A stretch of 64,000 bases of DNA from Thermoactinomyces mirandus (GTDB lineage: Bacteria > Bacillota > Bacilli > Thermoactinomycetales > Thermoactinomycetaceae): positions 45,191 through 109,190 of the forward strand of contig NZ_JACEOL010000006.1 of assembly GCF_013868055.1 (NCBI RefSeq), in the 5' to 3' direction. Shown here one piece after another: positions 9,717 to 18,592 of this stretch; the first letter of the stretch is position 1, and each line of letters starts with the position of its first letter. The position numbers and the translations under genes were made by a program. The notes below the pieces were generated by a model. That model was given only the letters and a program-made list of their open reading frames with translations. It did not search any database and had not been told where the DNA came from.

Positions 9717-11630
9717 TCAGTTCCCCAGATAAATTTTGATCATCGTCCCCTTTTTGACCCGTTGCCCCGGCTTTGGCATCTGGTCAATCACTTTTTCCCC
9801 TTTGCCGTAAACTTTCAGAGGAAAAGAGTACAGGCTGGAGCGGATCTGGTCAATATCCTGATTGATCAGGTTGGGCGTGGCAACAATCGGGGTAACCGTC
9901 GGATTGTTTTCCGGAGGAATCTGTTTCTGGCGCTTGGGCACTTTCAGATAGCGCAAGCTGTCATCCAGGATATTTCCCACAATCGGGGCGGCGACAACAC
10001 CTCCGAATTGAATCCCTTTAGGATTATCGAGTGCTACATATACTACCAGCTGCGGATCATCGGCAGGAGCAAACCCTACAAAAGAGACAATGTGATTGTT
10101 TTTCATATATCTGCCGTCCGGCCCCACCTTTTGCGCTGTTCCCGTTTTTCCCCCCACGCGGTAGCCATCAATAAACGCTTTTCTTCCTGTTCCTTTCGCA
10201 ACGACACTTTCCAGGGCATGGCGAACTTTTTGCGAGGTTTCTTCGGAGATGACGCGCCTTTTCATCCGGGGTTCGATCTTTTGTACCGTTTCTCCGCTTT
10301 CCGGATCAATCCACGCTTTTGCCAGATGTGGTGTCATCAGTTTGCCGCCGTTAATCGCCGCAGATACCGCCGCAATCTGCTGAATGGGCGTGACCGAAAC
10401 CCCCTGTCCAAATGCTGTCGTAGCCAGTTCCACCGGCCCTACCCGGCTTTCCTTGAATAAAATCCCTCTCGCTTCACCATTTAAATCAATCCCTGTTTTT
10501 TGTCCAAAACCAAACTTTTTAATATAGGAGAACAGCGTTTCTTTTCCCAGCCGCTGGCCTAATGTGACAAATCCCGGGTTGCACGAGTTTTCCACAACCT
10601 CCAGGAAACTCTGGTGTCCATGTCCTCCGGCTTTCCAACAGCGCAGCCTGGCTCCGCTCACCATGATGTACCCCGGATCATGAAAATAGTCGTTCAAATT
10701 CACCTTGTTTTCTTCCAGGGCAGCGGCCAGCGTAATAATTTTGAAGGTTGAGCCAGGTTCATACGTTTTCCAAATAGGCAAATTTCGGTTATAAATCAAG
10801 GGATCGGTCATGCGGTATTGATCCGGTCGAAACGTCGGGCGGGTGCTCATTCCCAATATTTCTCCAGTACCTGGATCCATGGCAATCGCCAAAGCGTTTT
10901 CCGGCTGGTACCGGGCCGTGGCCTGGTCCAATTCCCGCTCCAGCACGGATTGGATGTGGTAATCGAGGGTCAACATCAGATCCAGCCCATCTTTCGGGGG
11001 AACAAACCGGTCCACGCCGCCCGGCAATTTTTCTCCGCTGGCGGTGGCGCTGAAGGAAACATACCCCTTTTCTCCCTTTAACTTCTCATCATAGATGAGT
11101 TCCAAACCGGCCAGACCCTGGTTGTCAATTCCTGTAAATCCCAGCACATGCGCAGCCAGACTGCCGTTGGGATAATTTCGCTTGCTGTCCTCAGTGACTG
11201 CGATTCCCGGCAATCGCAATCCCTGAATCTGCCTGGCTTTCTCTTCTGAAATTTTCCTCCCCCATGGATGAAGGCGTACAATCAATTGCCGCTCGGTTAT
11301 TTTTTCATAGATTTTCTGTTCCGGAGCCTGGAGAATGCGGGCCAGTTTCTTTGCCGTTCCGGCCGGGTCCTTGATTTGGGCGGGAATCGCCATTACGGAA
11401 GGAGAACTGATATTGTAAGCCAGATTTTTGTGGTTGCGATCCAGAATTTTTCCCCTTTTGGCTTCAAACGGAATATTCCGGTTCCACAATTCTTTCGCTT
11501 TTTCAGCCAAATCGCCGCCTGCGATCAACTGAACATAGGCCAGGCGTCCCATGAGAGCGATCAGTACAAACAATGCAATCAGAAACAGTGAAAACAGTCT
11601 TTTCCTGACTTGGATCTGTTGGCCGCGCAT
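9717..11630 (-). CDS. spoVD: Sporulation-specific class B penicillin-binding protein with PASTA domain
   Basis: A 637-residue transpeptidase with one N-terminal membrane anchor (about residues 10-30), a PBP dimerisation domain and a transpeptidase domain. The catalytic serine is in EPGSTFKI near residue 300, with SCN in ENSCNPGFV and GGKTGTAQ. A single PASTA domain occupies the last 60 or so residues. One C-terminal PASTA and position just before murE match SpoVD, which works with SpoVE on the spore cortex in Bacillus. It is separated from pbpB by a terminator, and a sigma-E-like promoter lies upstream, supporting separate expression during sporulation. The ATG at 11630 follows GGGAGGAAATGGAAA. 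Confidence 0.92.
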   Translation of the reverse strand: MRGQQIQVRKRLFSLFLIALFVLIALMGRLAYVQLIAGGDLAEKAKELWNRNIPFEAKRGKILDRNHKNLAYNISSPSVMAIPAQIKDPAGTAKKLARILQAPEQKIYEKITERQLIVRLHPWGRKISEEKARQIQGLRLPGIAVTEDSKRNYPNGSLAAHVLGFTGIDNQGLAGLELIYDEKLKGEKGYVSFSATASGEKLPGGVDRFVPPKDGLDLMLTLDYHIQSVLERELDQATARYQPENALAIAMDPGTGEILGMSTRPTFRPDQYRMTDPLIYNRNLPIWKTYEPGSTFKIITLAAALEENKVNLNDYFHDPGYIMVSGARLRCWKAGGHGHQSFLEVVENSCNPGFVTLGQRLGKETLFSYIKKFGFGQKTGIDLNGEARGILFKESRVGPVELATTAFGQGVSVTPIQQIAAVSAAINGGKLMTPHLAKAWIDPESGETVQKIEPRMKRRVISEETSQKVRHALESVVAKGTGRKAFIDGYRVGGKTGTAQKVGPDGRYMKNNHIVSFVGFAPADDPQLVVYVALDNPKGIQFGGVVAAPIVGNILDDSLRYLKVPKRQKQIPPENNPTVTPIVATPNLINQDIDQIRSSLYSFPLKVYGKGEKVIDQMPKPGQRVKKGTMIKIYLGN

Positions 11631-11664
11631 TTTCCATTTCCTCCCATCAGGTCTCTTACTTTAG

Positions 11665-11693
11665 AAATTATGATTGAGAGATTCAAAAAATGA
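11665..11693 (-). promoter_or_regulatory. Putative sigma-E promoter of spoVD
   Basis: On the minus strand, TCATTTT and CATAATTT are separated by 14 bases, close to the sigma-E pattern of Bacillus (-35 around TCATATT, -10 around CATACAAT). The site is about 35 bases before spoVD and downstream of the pbpB terminator. Bacillus subtilis spoVD is known to be sigma-E dependent; the match here is by eye. Confidence 0.4.
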
Positions 11694-11729
11694 CACGGCC
11701 CGTCCGGTAACCATAACCCGGGTCCATAT

Positions 11730-11760
11730 AAAAAAACTGACCCGTTTTGTTCCAGGTCAG
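11730..11760 (-). terminator. Intrinsic terminator between pbpB and spoVD
   Basis: On the minus strand, CTGACC pairs with GGTCAG across an 11-base loop and is followed by seven T. It lies about 12 bases after the pbpB stop and would end the mraZ-rsmH-ftsL-pbpB transcript. Confidence 0.75.
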
Positions 11761-11771
11761 GCGCTCTCGCT

Positions 11772-13538
11772 TTATTTTATGGACTGGGCAAACTCATCAT
11801 TGGGCTCAATCTGCCTTATTTGCAATGACTTTTTCATAATCTCCCTTGCCACAGGTGCTGCCACGGTCCCGCCTGTTGCGTTTCCCGAAGCCGAAGAAGG
11901 TTCGTCAATGGCAACATAAACTACAACTTCCGGATTGTTGTATGGCGCAAATCCAATAAAAGAAACAATATACTTGTTTTCCAGATATCCGCTGCCATCG
12001 GGATCCGGTTTTTGGGCCGTTCCCGTTTTCCCGGCCACACCATACCCGGGGAGCTCCGCTTCCACACCGGTCCCGTTCCTGACCACCTCACGCAACAGTT
12101 CCCGCACTTGCATGGCGGTGGATTCCTTGATAATGCGACGGCTCTCCGGTTTAAAAGACTGGACTTTCTTTTCCAGACCGGTTTCCCATACCGAATCGAG
12201 GATGTGCGGCTTATGCCATGTACCCCCGTTGGCAATGGCACACAAGGACGCCACCTGCTGAATGGGTGTTACCGAAATCCCCTGTCCGAAAGAGACGGTG
12301 GCCAGTTCCGAAGAATAAAGATTGCGTCCGAAAAAGTATCCCCTTCCTTCAGCCGGAAGGTCAATTCCCGTTTTTTTGCCCAGTTGTTCGGTAATATCCC
12401 CAAACCCGAACCGGTTGATATAGTCGACCAGTTTCTGTTCCCCCAATTTTTGACCCAGTAAAACGAAGGCGACATTGCTTGATAACTTGATTCCATCCCG
12501 AAACGTAATTTGCCCCCAGCCCGAACCGTTCCAGTCATGAATTACCCGATCGCCCACCTTGACCGATCCCGATTGGAATGTTGCATCGGGATGGAATATC
12601 CCCTCTTCAATCGCTGCTGCCAACGTCACAATCTTGAAGGTGGACCCTGGTTCAAACTGGCTTTGTACAGCCAGGTTCTTGGCATTGTCTTCTGTCAGGG
12701 TTTCCGAATAGTTTCCGGGATCAAAAGTGGGACGACTGGCCATCGCCAGAATTTCCCCTGTCTTGGGATCAGCGACAATGGCTGTTCCTCCTTTTGCCTG
12801 GTAATTGTCAATCGCTTCTTCCAATTCAAGTTCCAATTGATGCTGGATGCGCGAATCAATCGTTAACACCAGATCCTTGCTGGGTTCCGGCGGGCGATTC
12901 TTTTCGGGTTGATCCGTCACCATCATCCCGTTTCTGGCTTTCAGATATTTCACATAACCTTCCTTTCCCCTCAGCCATTTGTCATAAACCTGCTCAATGC
13001 CGCCAACCGCTGTATCATCATATTGTAAGAATCCCAAAACATGGGCGGCCAGTGTTCCATTATATTGCCTCATAAAAGTGGGAAAGGCATATATCCCGTC
13101 AATCAACCCTTTTTCATCCAATGCCGTGACCTTTTTCAATACCTCTTCCGGATACTTGTATTTACCTTTATATCTTAATTCTACGGAATCCGACTTTTTT
13201 GATAGTTTTTCTGCCAACACATCTGCATCAATTTTCAATATCGGCGCCAACAGATTTGCGGTCTTTTGCGGATTTTTCACCTGGCGGGTATCTGCAACAA
13301 AATAATAAGCGTCCACTTCCCATGCCAGCTGCTGTTGTTTTGTACGGTCATAGATAGTACCTCGTTTGGGGCGAAGAACATCTTCCTTGATCCATGTTTC
13401 TTTGGCTGCCGCCAACAGTTCGTTATAATCCACGGCTTGCAGCCAAAACAATCTTCCGATAACCATGATGAAACAACCCGTCCAAACGAGCCCGATCAGA
13501 AGAGAACGCTGCTTGCTCTTCTTAAACATCGAACCCAT
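11772..13538 (-). CDS. pbpB: Division-specific class B penicillin-binding protein
   Basis: A 588-residue septal transpeptidase (PbpB/FtsI type) that crosslinks peptidoglycan at the division site. It has an N-terminal membrane anchor (about residues 12-32), a PBP dimerisation domain, and the catalytic motifs EPGSTFKI near residue 300, SSN in KLSSNVAF and GKTGTAQ. It ends without the PASTA domains that Bacillus subtilis PbpB carries, which is a notable difference from the downstream paralogue SpoVD. It follows ftsL, the standard dcw order. Upstream in-frame codons after the ribosome site (GGGAGAGGC) allow ATG at 13538 or a GTG/ATG a few codons later. Confidence 0.92.
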   Translation of the reverse strand: MGSMFKKSKQRSLLIGLVWTGCFIMVIGRLFWLQAVDYNELLAAAKETWIKEDVLRPKRGTIYDRTKQQQLAWEVDAYYFVADTRQVKNPQKTANLLAPILKIDADVLAEKLSKKSDSVELRYKGKYKYPEEVLKKVTALDEKGLIDGIYAFPTFMRQYNGTLAAHVLGFLQYDDTAVGGIEQVYDKWLRGKEGYVKYLKARNGMMVTDQPEKNRPPEPSKDLVLTIDSRIQHQLELELEEAIDNYQAKGGTAIVADPKTGEILAMASRPTFDPGNYSETLTEDNAKNLAVQSQFEPGSTFKIVTLAAAIEEGIFHPDATFQSGSVKVGDRVIHDWNGSGWGQITFRDGIKLSSNVAFVLLGQKLGEQKLVDYINRFGFGDITEQLGKKTGIDLPAEGRGYFFGRNLYSSELATVSFGQGISVTPIQQVASLCAIANGGTWHKPHILDSVWETGLEKKVQSFKPESRRIIKESTAMQVRELLREVVRNGTGVEAELPGYGVAGKTGTAQKPDPDGSGYLENKYIVSFIGFAPYNNPEVVVYVAIDEPSSASGNATGGTVAAPVAREIMKKSLQIRQIEPNDEFAQSIK

Positions 13539-13604
13539 GATTCAGCCTCTCCCATCTTTTTCTGTACGTTTTTCTGTATCGTTTGTCCTCTAAAGAATTG
13601 GCTC

Positions 13605-13967
13605 TCAGGGGCGAATAGAAGGCAGATATTTTGGTGTCGTCAGTTCCAGTCCTTTCTGTTCTGCAAACTTTCGAATACGCTCCACGCTTTTTAGCCTGTT
13701 CGATTCCGTTTCCAGCTGGTGGTTCTGTTTTTCCACTTTTTGTATTTCCAATTCTGTATTTTGAATCGCTACATTCAACTCCGAAACTTTTGCAAACCGT
13801 GACAGGACAAGAACTGCCAAAGCGACACAGACAATTACGGTAAACAGGTACAGCAACTTTTCTCCTGTCGGAAGTGCTTTCAAAGGGGCCAACCTTTTCT
13901 TCCGCTTCTTGGTGTAAGGCTTGTCGAGCGGCCTCGCTACAGCAGTATTAAAACGATCCTCTCTCAT
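13605..13967 (-). CDS. ftsL: Cell division protein FtsL
   Basis: A 120-residue bitopic protein with a basic cytoplasmic N-terminus (KKRKKRLAP), one membrane segment (LLYLFTVIVCVALAVLVL, about residues 38-55) and an external coiled coil with leucine-type heptads (about residues 65-105). This is the shape of FtsL, which recruits the septal synthase with DivIC and DivIB. Sequence similarity is weak in this family, so the call rests on shape and on position between rsmH and pbpB. The ATG at 13967 is preceded by AAGGAGG. Confidence 0.88.
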   Translation of the reverse strand: MREDRFNTAVARPLDKPYTKKRKKRLAPLKALPTGEKLLYLFTVIVCVALAVLVLSRFAKVSELNVAIQNTELEIQKVEKQNHQLETESNRLKSVERIRKFAEQKGLELTTPKYLPSIRP

Positions 13968-14004
13968 TATATAAATCCTCCTTACACTACCGGCTTCTTT
14001 CTAT

Positions 14005-14937
14005 CTATATTTTTTCTGCAACCCTCAATTTGGCGGAACGTGCCCGCTGGTTTTTCTCTATTTCTTTTTCAGCAGGCAAAACCGGCTTTCTGGTAACCAC
14101 CCGCAATTCCGGTTTTTTTCCACATGTACATACAGGAAAATCAGGTGGACAAATACACCCCAGCGCCCGCTCCTGAAAAAACCGTTTGCAAATCCGGTCT
14201 TCCAATGAATGAAACGTGATGACACTGATGCGACCTTTGGGCTGCAGCAACTTAACTCCTTCTTCAAGGGCTTCCTGCAAAGCATTCAGTTCATCGTTCA
14301 CAGCAATCCGGATCGCCTGGAATGAACGGCGTGCCGGATGGGGTCCCTTTCTGCGTGCAGGAGCCGGAATCGCCTGTTTAATCAGATCGACCAACTCCAG
14401 GGTTGTATGAATTGGTGCTTTTTTCCTTGCTTTTACAATCTCTCTGGCAATTCTCCGGGAAAATTTTTCCTCTCCGTATTCAAACAAAATGCGGACCAAT
14501 TCTTCCTCAGGCCACTCATTCACCACATGATACGCGCTTAATTCCTGTGACTGGTCCATCCTCATATCCAGCGGAGCTTCCTGGTGATAACTGAAGCCCC
14601 GGTTTCCTTGGTCTAACTGGGGGGATGACACACCCAAATCGAACAACAAGCCGTCAACGAAGCTGTAACCCAGCCTGTTTACAACTTGCCGGACATGCCG
14701 AAAGTTAGATTTTACCAAATGGAGGGTGCAGGCAATGTTTTTTAACGTGTCCCGGGCATGATCAAGTGCTTTTTGATCCTGATCAAATCCGATCAGGGTT
14801 CCGGCCGGAGACAGTTTTTCCGCAATTAACCGGCTGTGCCCTCCTCCACCCAAAGTACAATCAACGTAAATCCCGTCAGATTTGACACAAAGCCCGTTGA
14901 CTGCCTCTTCCCTTAAAACCGTTTCATGTACAAACAC
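14005..14937 (-). CDS. rsmH: 16S rRNA (cytosine-1402-N4)-methyltransferase
   Basis: RsmH (MraW) uses S-adenosylmethionine to methylate C1402 in the ribosomal P site. The 310-residue protein has the SAM site [12 protein letters not shown] near residues 28-39, [17 protein letters not shown]-type DNA/RNA-binding segments (here [15 protein letters not shown]) and [10 protein letters not shown]. It lies 17 bases after mraZ in the normal dcw order. Confidence 0.96.
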   Translation of the reverse strand: MFVHETVLREEAVNGLCVKSDGIYVDCTLGGGGHSRLIAEKLSPAGTLIGFDQDQKALDHARDTLKNIACTLHLVKSNFRHVRQVVNRLGYSFVDGLLFDLGVSSPQLDQGNRGFSYHQEAPLDMRMDQSQELSAYHVVNEWPEEELVRILFEYGEEKFSRRIAREIVKARKKAPIHTTLELVDLIKQAIPAPARRKGPHPARRSFQAIRIAVNDELNALQEALEEGVKLLQPKGRISVITFHSLEDRICKRFFQERALGCICPPDFPVCTCGKKPELRVVTRKPVLPAEKEIEKNQRARSAKLRVAEKI

Positions 14938-14954
14938 ATTGATTCATCCTTTGC

Positions 14955-15386
14955 TCATAAATCCAGGTCTACAATACTTTCTGCGATTTCGTTGAATGAT
15001 TCTTCAGAGTTACTGTAATACTCTTCCCAGTGTTCTTTGCACCAAATCTCAACCCGGGTGGAGACACCTATGATTACGCACTCCTTTTTCAGACAGGCAT
15101 ATTCCCGCAAGTTTGAGGCAATGTGGATTCTACCCTGTTTGTCCAGTTCCGCCTCACAGGCTCCAGAAAAAAAGAAGCGCGTAAATTTACGTGCATCTGC
15201 TTTGGTAAAAGGAAGAGTTTTTAATTTCTGCTCCAGGCTTGTCCATTCCGAACGAGGGTATGCAAACAGACAGCGATCCAGTCCACGGGTGACCACAAAG
15301 GATTCTCCCAGCTGCTCCCTGAACTTTGCCGGGATGATCAACCTTCCCTTGTCATCGATGTTATGCCGGTACTCACCCATAAACAT
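14955..15386 (-). CDS. mraZ: MraZ, DNA-binding regulator of the dcw cluster
   Basis: MraZ is a double AbrB-like-fold protein that binds repeats in its own promoter and regulates the dcw operon. The 143-residue form starts [16 protein letters not shown], and the second half repeats the DKQGRIHI fold with the family's DxxGR signature. I choose the ATG at 15386, which follows GGGGAGGCGAAGTGGC; the frame is open 19 more codons upstream, without family similarity. Candidate MraZ boxes lie directly upstream at 15411-15447. Confidence 0.95.
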   Translation of the reverse strand: MFMGEYRHNIDDKGRLIIPAKFREQLGESFVVTRGLDRCLFAYPRSEWTSLEQKLKTLPFTKADARKFTRFFFSGACEAELDKQGRIHIASNLREYACLKKECVIIGVSTRVEIWCKEHWEEYYSNSEESFNEIAESIVDLDL

Positions 15387-15410
15387 GCCACTTCGCCTCC
15401 CCTCGTCCTC

Positions 15411-15459
15411 CCTTCCTTCCCACTTTCCCCCACTTTCTACCACACTGGTAATTATACCA
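15411..15459 (-). promoter_or_regulatory. mraZ promoter with MraZ-box repeats
   Basis: On the minus strand there is an extended -10 box TGGTATAAT at 15451-15459. Just downstream are three GTGG units spaced 10 bases apart (GTGGTAGAAA, GTGGGGGAAA, GTGGGAAGGA). MraZ is known to bind tandem GTGGG-type repeats with about 10-bp spacing, so this is a likely autoregulatory operator within the mraZ leader. Confidence 0.75.
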
Positions 15460-15467
15460 CACGTCCA

Positions 15468-15500
15468 TTAAAAAATCCTGCACATCGCGTGCAGGATTTA
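15468..15500 (-). terminator. Intrinsic terminator of ahcY
   Basis: On the minus strand, AAATCCTGCAC pairs perfectly with GTGCAGGATTT across a 5-base loop and runs into T residues. It lies about 25 bases after the ahcY stop and directly before the mraZ promoter. Confidence 0.9.
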
Positions 15501-15525
15501 ACCGTATATTTCCTTTTGCCGAAAA

Positions 15526-16788
15526 TCAGTCCAATTGCCAACTTGCCAGATATCTTTGCTGTTCTTCGGTGAGGTCATCGATTTGCATGCCGTTTGCTTC
15601 CAGAAAGTAGCGGGAGACCTGTTCATCAATCTGGTAAGGAACATCAAGGACATTTTCGCCAAGCTTTTTATGATTTTCATGCACATACAGGAGGCAAAGC
15701 GCCTGAAGCGCAAATGTCATATCCATGATTTCCGCGGGATGGCCGTCTCCAGCCGCCAGGTTTACCAGCCTTCCCTCTGCCAGCAAATTGAGTTTACGTC
15801 CGTTCGGCATCGTGTATTCGGTAATGTCTTTCCGCACAATCCGACGGTTGACCGCGATCTGTTCCAGTGCATCAACATCGATTTCCACATTGAAGTGGCC
15901 GGCATTGGCCAGAATGGCTCCATGTTTCATCACCTGAAAATGTTTCGCCGCAATGACTCCCTTATTTCCGGTCAATGTGACAAACAGATCGCCATGTTTG
16001 GCTGCCTCCATCATCGGCATGACGGTAAAGCCGTCCATATATGCTTCGGTAGCCTTGATGGCATCCACTTCCGTCACAATCACTTTGGCACCCAATCCTT
16101 TGGCACGCATGGCAACCCCGCGGCCACACCAGCCATAACCAGCCACAACAACCGTTTTTCCGGCTACAACCAGGTTGGTAGTCCGATTAATTCCATCCCA
16201 TACCGATTGGCCTGTTCCATAGCGGTTATCAAACAGGAATTTGGAATAAGCATCATTGACTGCCACCATGGGGAATCTTAATTTGCCTTCTTTCTCCAGC
16301 GAACGCAAGCGCAAAATTCCGGTAGTGGTTTCTTCGCAGCCACCTTTGACATTTTCCAGCAGATCCGGGCACTCTGCATGCAGGGTGCTGACCAGATCCC
16401 CGCCGTCGTCAATAATCAGACCAGGCCTTGATTCGAGAGTTTTGATCAGGTGATCCTTATATTCTTCGGGCGACGGATTATATCTGGCAAATACCGTGAT
16501 TCCGGATTGGGCAAGCGCAGCGGCAATATCATCCTGGGTGGAAAGCGGATTGCTCCCGGTGATCGTCACTTGGGCACCGGCGTCACGGATCAGTTCTGCC
16601 AGACAAGCTGTTTTGGCTTCAAGGTGCAGGGAAATCGCCACTTTTTCCCCGGCCAGCGGTTTTTCTACCGAAAGACGTTCCCGCAAACGTGCCAACACAG
16701 GCATGTGATCGCGGGCCCAATCCATTTTCAAACGTCCCTGCGGAGCAAGGCTCATGTCACGAACAATACTTCTTTCTGCTGAGTTCAT
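15526..16788 (-). CDS. ahcY: Adenosylhomocysteinase
   Basis: AhcY hydrolyses S-adenosylhomocysteine to adenosine and homocysteine, clearing the by-product of methylation, with bound NAD. The 420-residue protein has LHLEAKTACLAELI for substrate binding, NDAYSKFLFDNRYGTGQS with the catalytic lysine, and the NAD fold VVVAGYGWCGRGVA. It is the shorter bacterial/archaeal form. Many Bacillus species lack this enzyme and use the Pfs/LuxS route instead, so its presence is informative about lineage. It has its own terminator and lies between bshC and mraZ; the ATG at 16788 follows ATAGGAGGATTAGG. Confidence 0.95.
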   Translation of the reverse strand: MNSAERSIVRDMSLAPQGRLKMDWARDHMPVLARLRERLSVEKPLAGEKVAISLHLEAKTACLAELIRDAGAQVTITGSNPLSTQDDIAAALAQSGITVFARYNPSPEEYKDHLIKTLESRPGLIIDDGGDLVSTLHAECPDLLENVKGGCEETTTGILRLRSLEKEGKLRFPMVAVNDAYSKFLFDNRYGTGQSVWDGINRTTNLVVAGKTVVVAGYGWCGRGVAMRAKGLGAKVIVTEVDAIKATEAYMDGFTVMPMMEAAKHGDLFVTLTGNKGVIAAKHFQVMKHGAILANAGHFNVEIDVDALEQIAVNRRIVRKDITEYTMPNGRKLNLLAEGRLVNLAAGDGHPAEIMDMTFALQALCLLYVHENHKKLGENVLDVPYQIDEQVSRYFLEANGMQIDDLTEEQQRYLASWQLD

Positions 16789-16857
16789 CCTAATCCTCCT
16801 ATCCTGTTAGTGCTTCAAAAGACTCATGGTTATAATAACTAAACCATTGCCAAGAAA

Positions 16858-18498
16858 CTAAATGGAAAGGATATATGGCAAACCATATCCTTTGATTGGC
16901 AGATTTGGCTGGTTTATCAGAAAATCGATCCATTCCATACCATGTTCATTCCACAACCAGACCATATTGTAAACTCTTTCCTGCGGTTTGTCATTCGGTT
17001 GGACAAAGTTGATCAGTTGATCCCATTTTTGCAGCGAAGCACGGTGCTTTTCCTCCAGACTTCTCCTTGCAAAATGGTGGTAGTAATTGATTTGAGCCAT
17101 TATTTTTGTCCGGTTTTTTTCCCCAATTTCCTTCATATTCATGCCAATTTCCTGATCCAGATAGTTGACCAGCTGCCGATGGGCCCTTGCCATCTGTTTC
17201 CCCGCTTCATCAAATACGCGGGTCAGATCCGGGGGCATTTGCAAATCCAGCCACATCTCTTTTTTCTTTCTCAGGGGAGAATCCAGTTCCCTCCAATTCA
17301 AGAAAAATTCATTGATCCGCTTTTCCTGTCTGCTGTCAATGACTGTTACCCTCATACGTGGAATAATAATCGGCATTTGCAGGTTCATTTCAAGAAACGC
17401 TTCTTTTAAAAGAGACCAATAGGCAATCTCGCCAGAACCACCCACAAAGAATAGAACGGGAAACAGGGCTTCTTGCATTAGCGGACGCGTCAAGACATTA
17501 TTGCTGAACCGGGCCGGGTCTTCCTGTACCAGTTTCAGAAGCCCGTTTTCAGACCAACGGTTCTTGCGGTCTTTTGTAACCCAGTCATCATTTTCCCGGA
17601 ACAAATGCTGGCGTTCGCCATCAGCCTGAATAAACAAATTTCCCTGATTCTTTTTCAGGTCCACAGGTACATCCAGTCCCCACTCCCGTAACTGCCGGGC
17701 AGCCAGCTCTGTTTTTTGCGCAATCGATTCACTCTTACAGATCAGTTCGTTGAAAAAGGGGATCTCAATCCGGCGCAGGTTCTCATCATTTGAATCAACG
17801 AGCAACAAACCGTATTTCCCGAAAAAATGATGCAGAACTCTGGCAAATAAACGCGTCCAGGAAAGGGAGGATTCCCCCCATTTTTTACATTGGATCAGCC
17901 ATGTTTGCTTATTCTCTCTGTCCGGCATGATCTGTGCCAGTTCATCCAGCCAGCGCCCGTAAACATCCCTGTCAATAATACGTCCCGAAACGGGAATTTT
18001 TCGCTGCTCCTCGACCACAAGCCGATGTTTGAACGGTTCACCGCCTCCGGTTTGCACCCAGACATGGTCAACCTCTTCAACATCGTGATCCTCCCCGGCA
18101 ATCCAGAAAACGGGAATCACCGGCCGACCCAGTTGCTCTTCCGCCTGTCTGGCCAAACGAATAATCGTGATTGCTTTATAAAAGGTATATAACGGTCCGC
18201 CCAGCAATCCTGCCTGCTGACCCCCGATCACAACCATACTCCCGTCTTCTTCCAGGCGGCCCAGATTGCGTTCCACTTCAGGATGCATCAACTCAGGCCG
18301 GTGAAAGGACCGCAACGCTTCGACCAAGAATGTCCGTTTGATGGCCTGTCCCGTCTGGCTCAGATACCGGGCCCGTTTTTGTACACTTTCTTCCTGCCAG
18401 GGATTGTACGCATAAAAAGAATGCACAAAATCCGGCTGATGAAGATACATATCAAACAAGTTGGATTTCCGTGAAAGTGCGATTTCCTGTAACCTCAT
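16858..18498 (-). CDS. bshC: Putative bacillithiol synthase (cysteine-adding enzyme)
   Basis: BshC is thought to add cysteine to glucosaminyl-malate as the last step of bacillithiol synthesis, the main low-molecular-weight thiol of many Bacilli. The 546-residue length, the VIGGQQAGLLGGPLYTFYKA segment, PVFWIAGEDHDVEEV and a C-terminal coiled-coil region fit the family. In Bacillus the same gene (yllA) precedes mraZ, so the placement is conserved, with ahcY inserted between here. The ATG at 18498 follows AAGAGGAG. Confidence 0.93.
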   Translation of the reverse strand: MRLQEIALSRKSNLFDMYLHQPDFVHSFYAYNPWQEESVQKRARYLSQTGQAIKRTFLVEALRSFHRPELMHPEVERNLGRLEEDGSMVVIGGQQAGLLGGPLYTFYKAITIIRLARQAEEQLGRPVIPVFWIAGEDHDVEEVDHVWVQTGGGEPFKHRLVVEEQRKIPVSGRIIDRDVYGRWLDELAQIMPDRENKQTWLIQCKKWGESSLSWTRLFARVLHHFFGKYGLLLVDSNDENLRRIEIPFFNELICKSESIAQKTELAARQLREWGLDVPVDLKKNQGNLFIQADGERQHLFRENDDWVTKDRKNRWSENGLLKLVQEDPARFSNNVLTRPLMQEALFPVLFFVGGSGEIAYWSLLKEAFLEMNLQMPIIIPRMRVTVIDSRQEKRINEFFLNWRELDSPLRKKKEMWLDLQMPPDLTRVFDEAGKQMARAHRQLVNYLDQEIGMNMKEIGEKNRTKIMAQINYYHHFARRSLEEKHRASLQKWDQLINFVQPNDKPQERVYNMVWLWNEHGMEWIDFLINQPNLPIKGYGLPYILSI

Positions 18499-18592
18499 AG
18501 ATAACTCCTCTTTACAGCCATCTTCATTCCTGAAGAAAAGTTTTGCCTGTCACGATTCGGCAATTCTTCCAAATCATTGTAAAGTATACACT

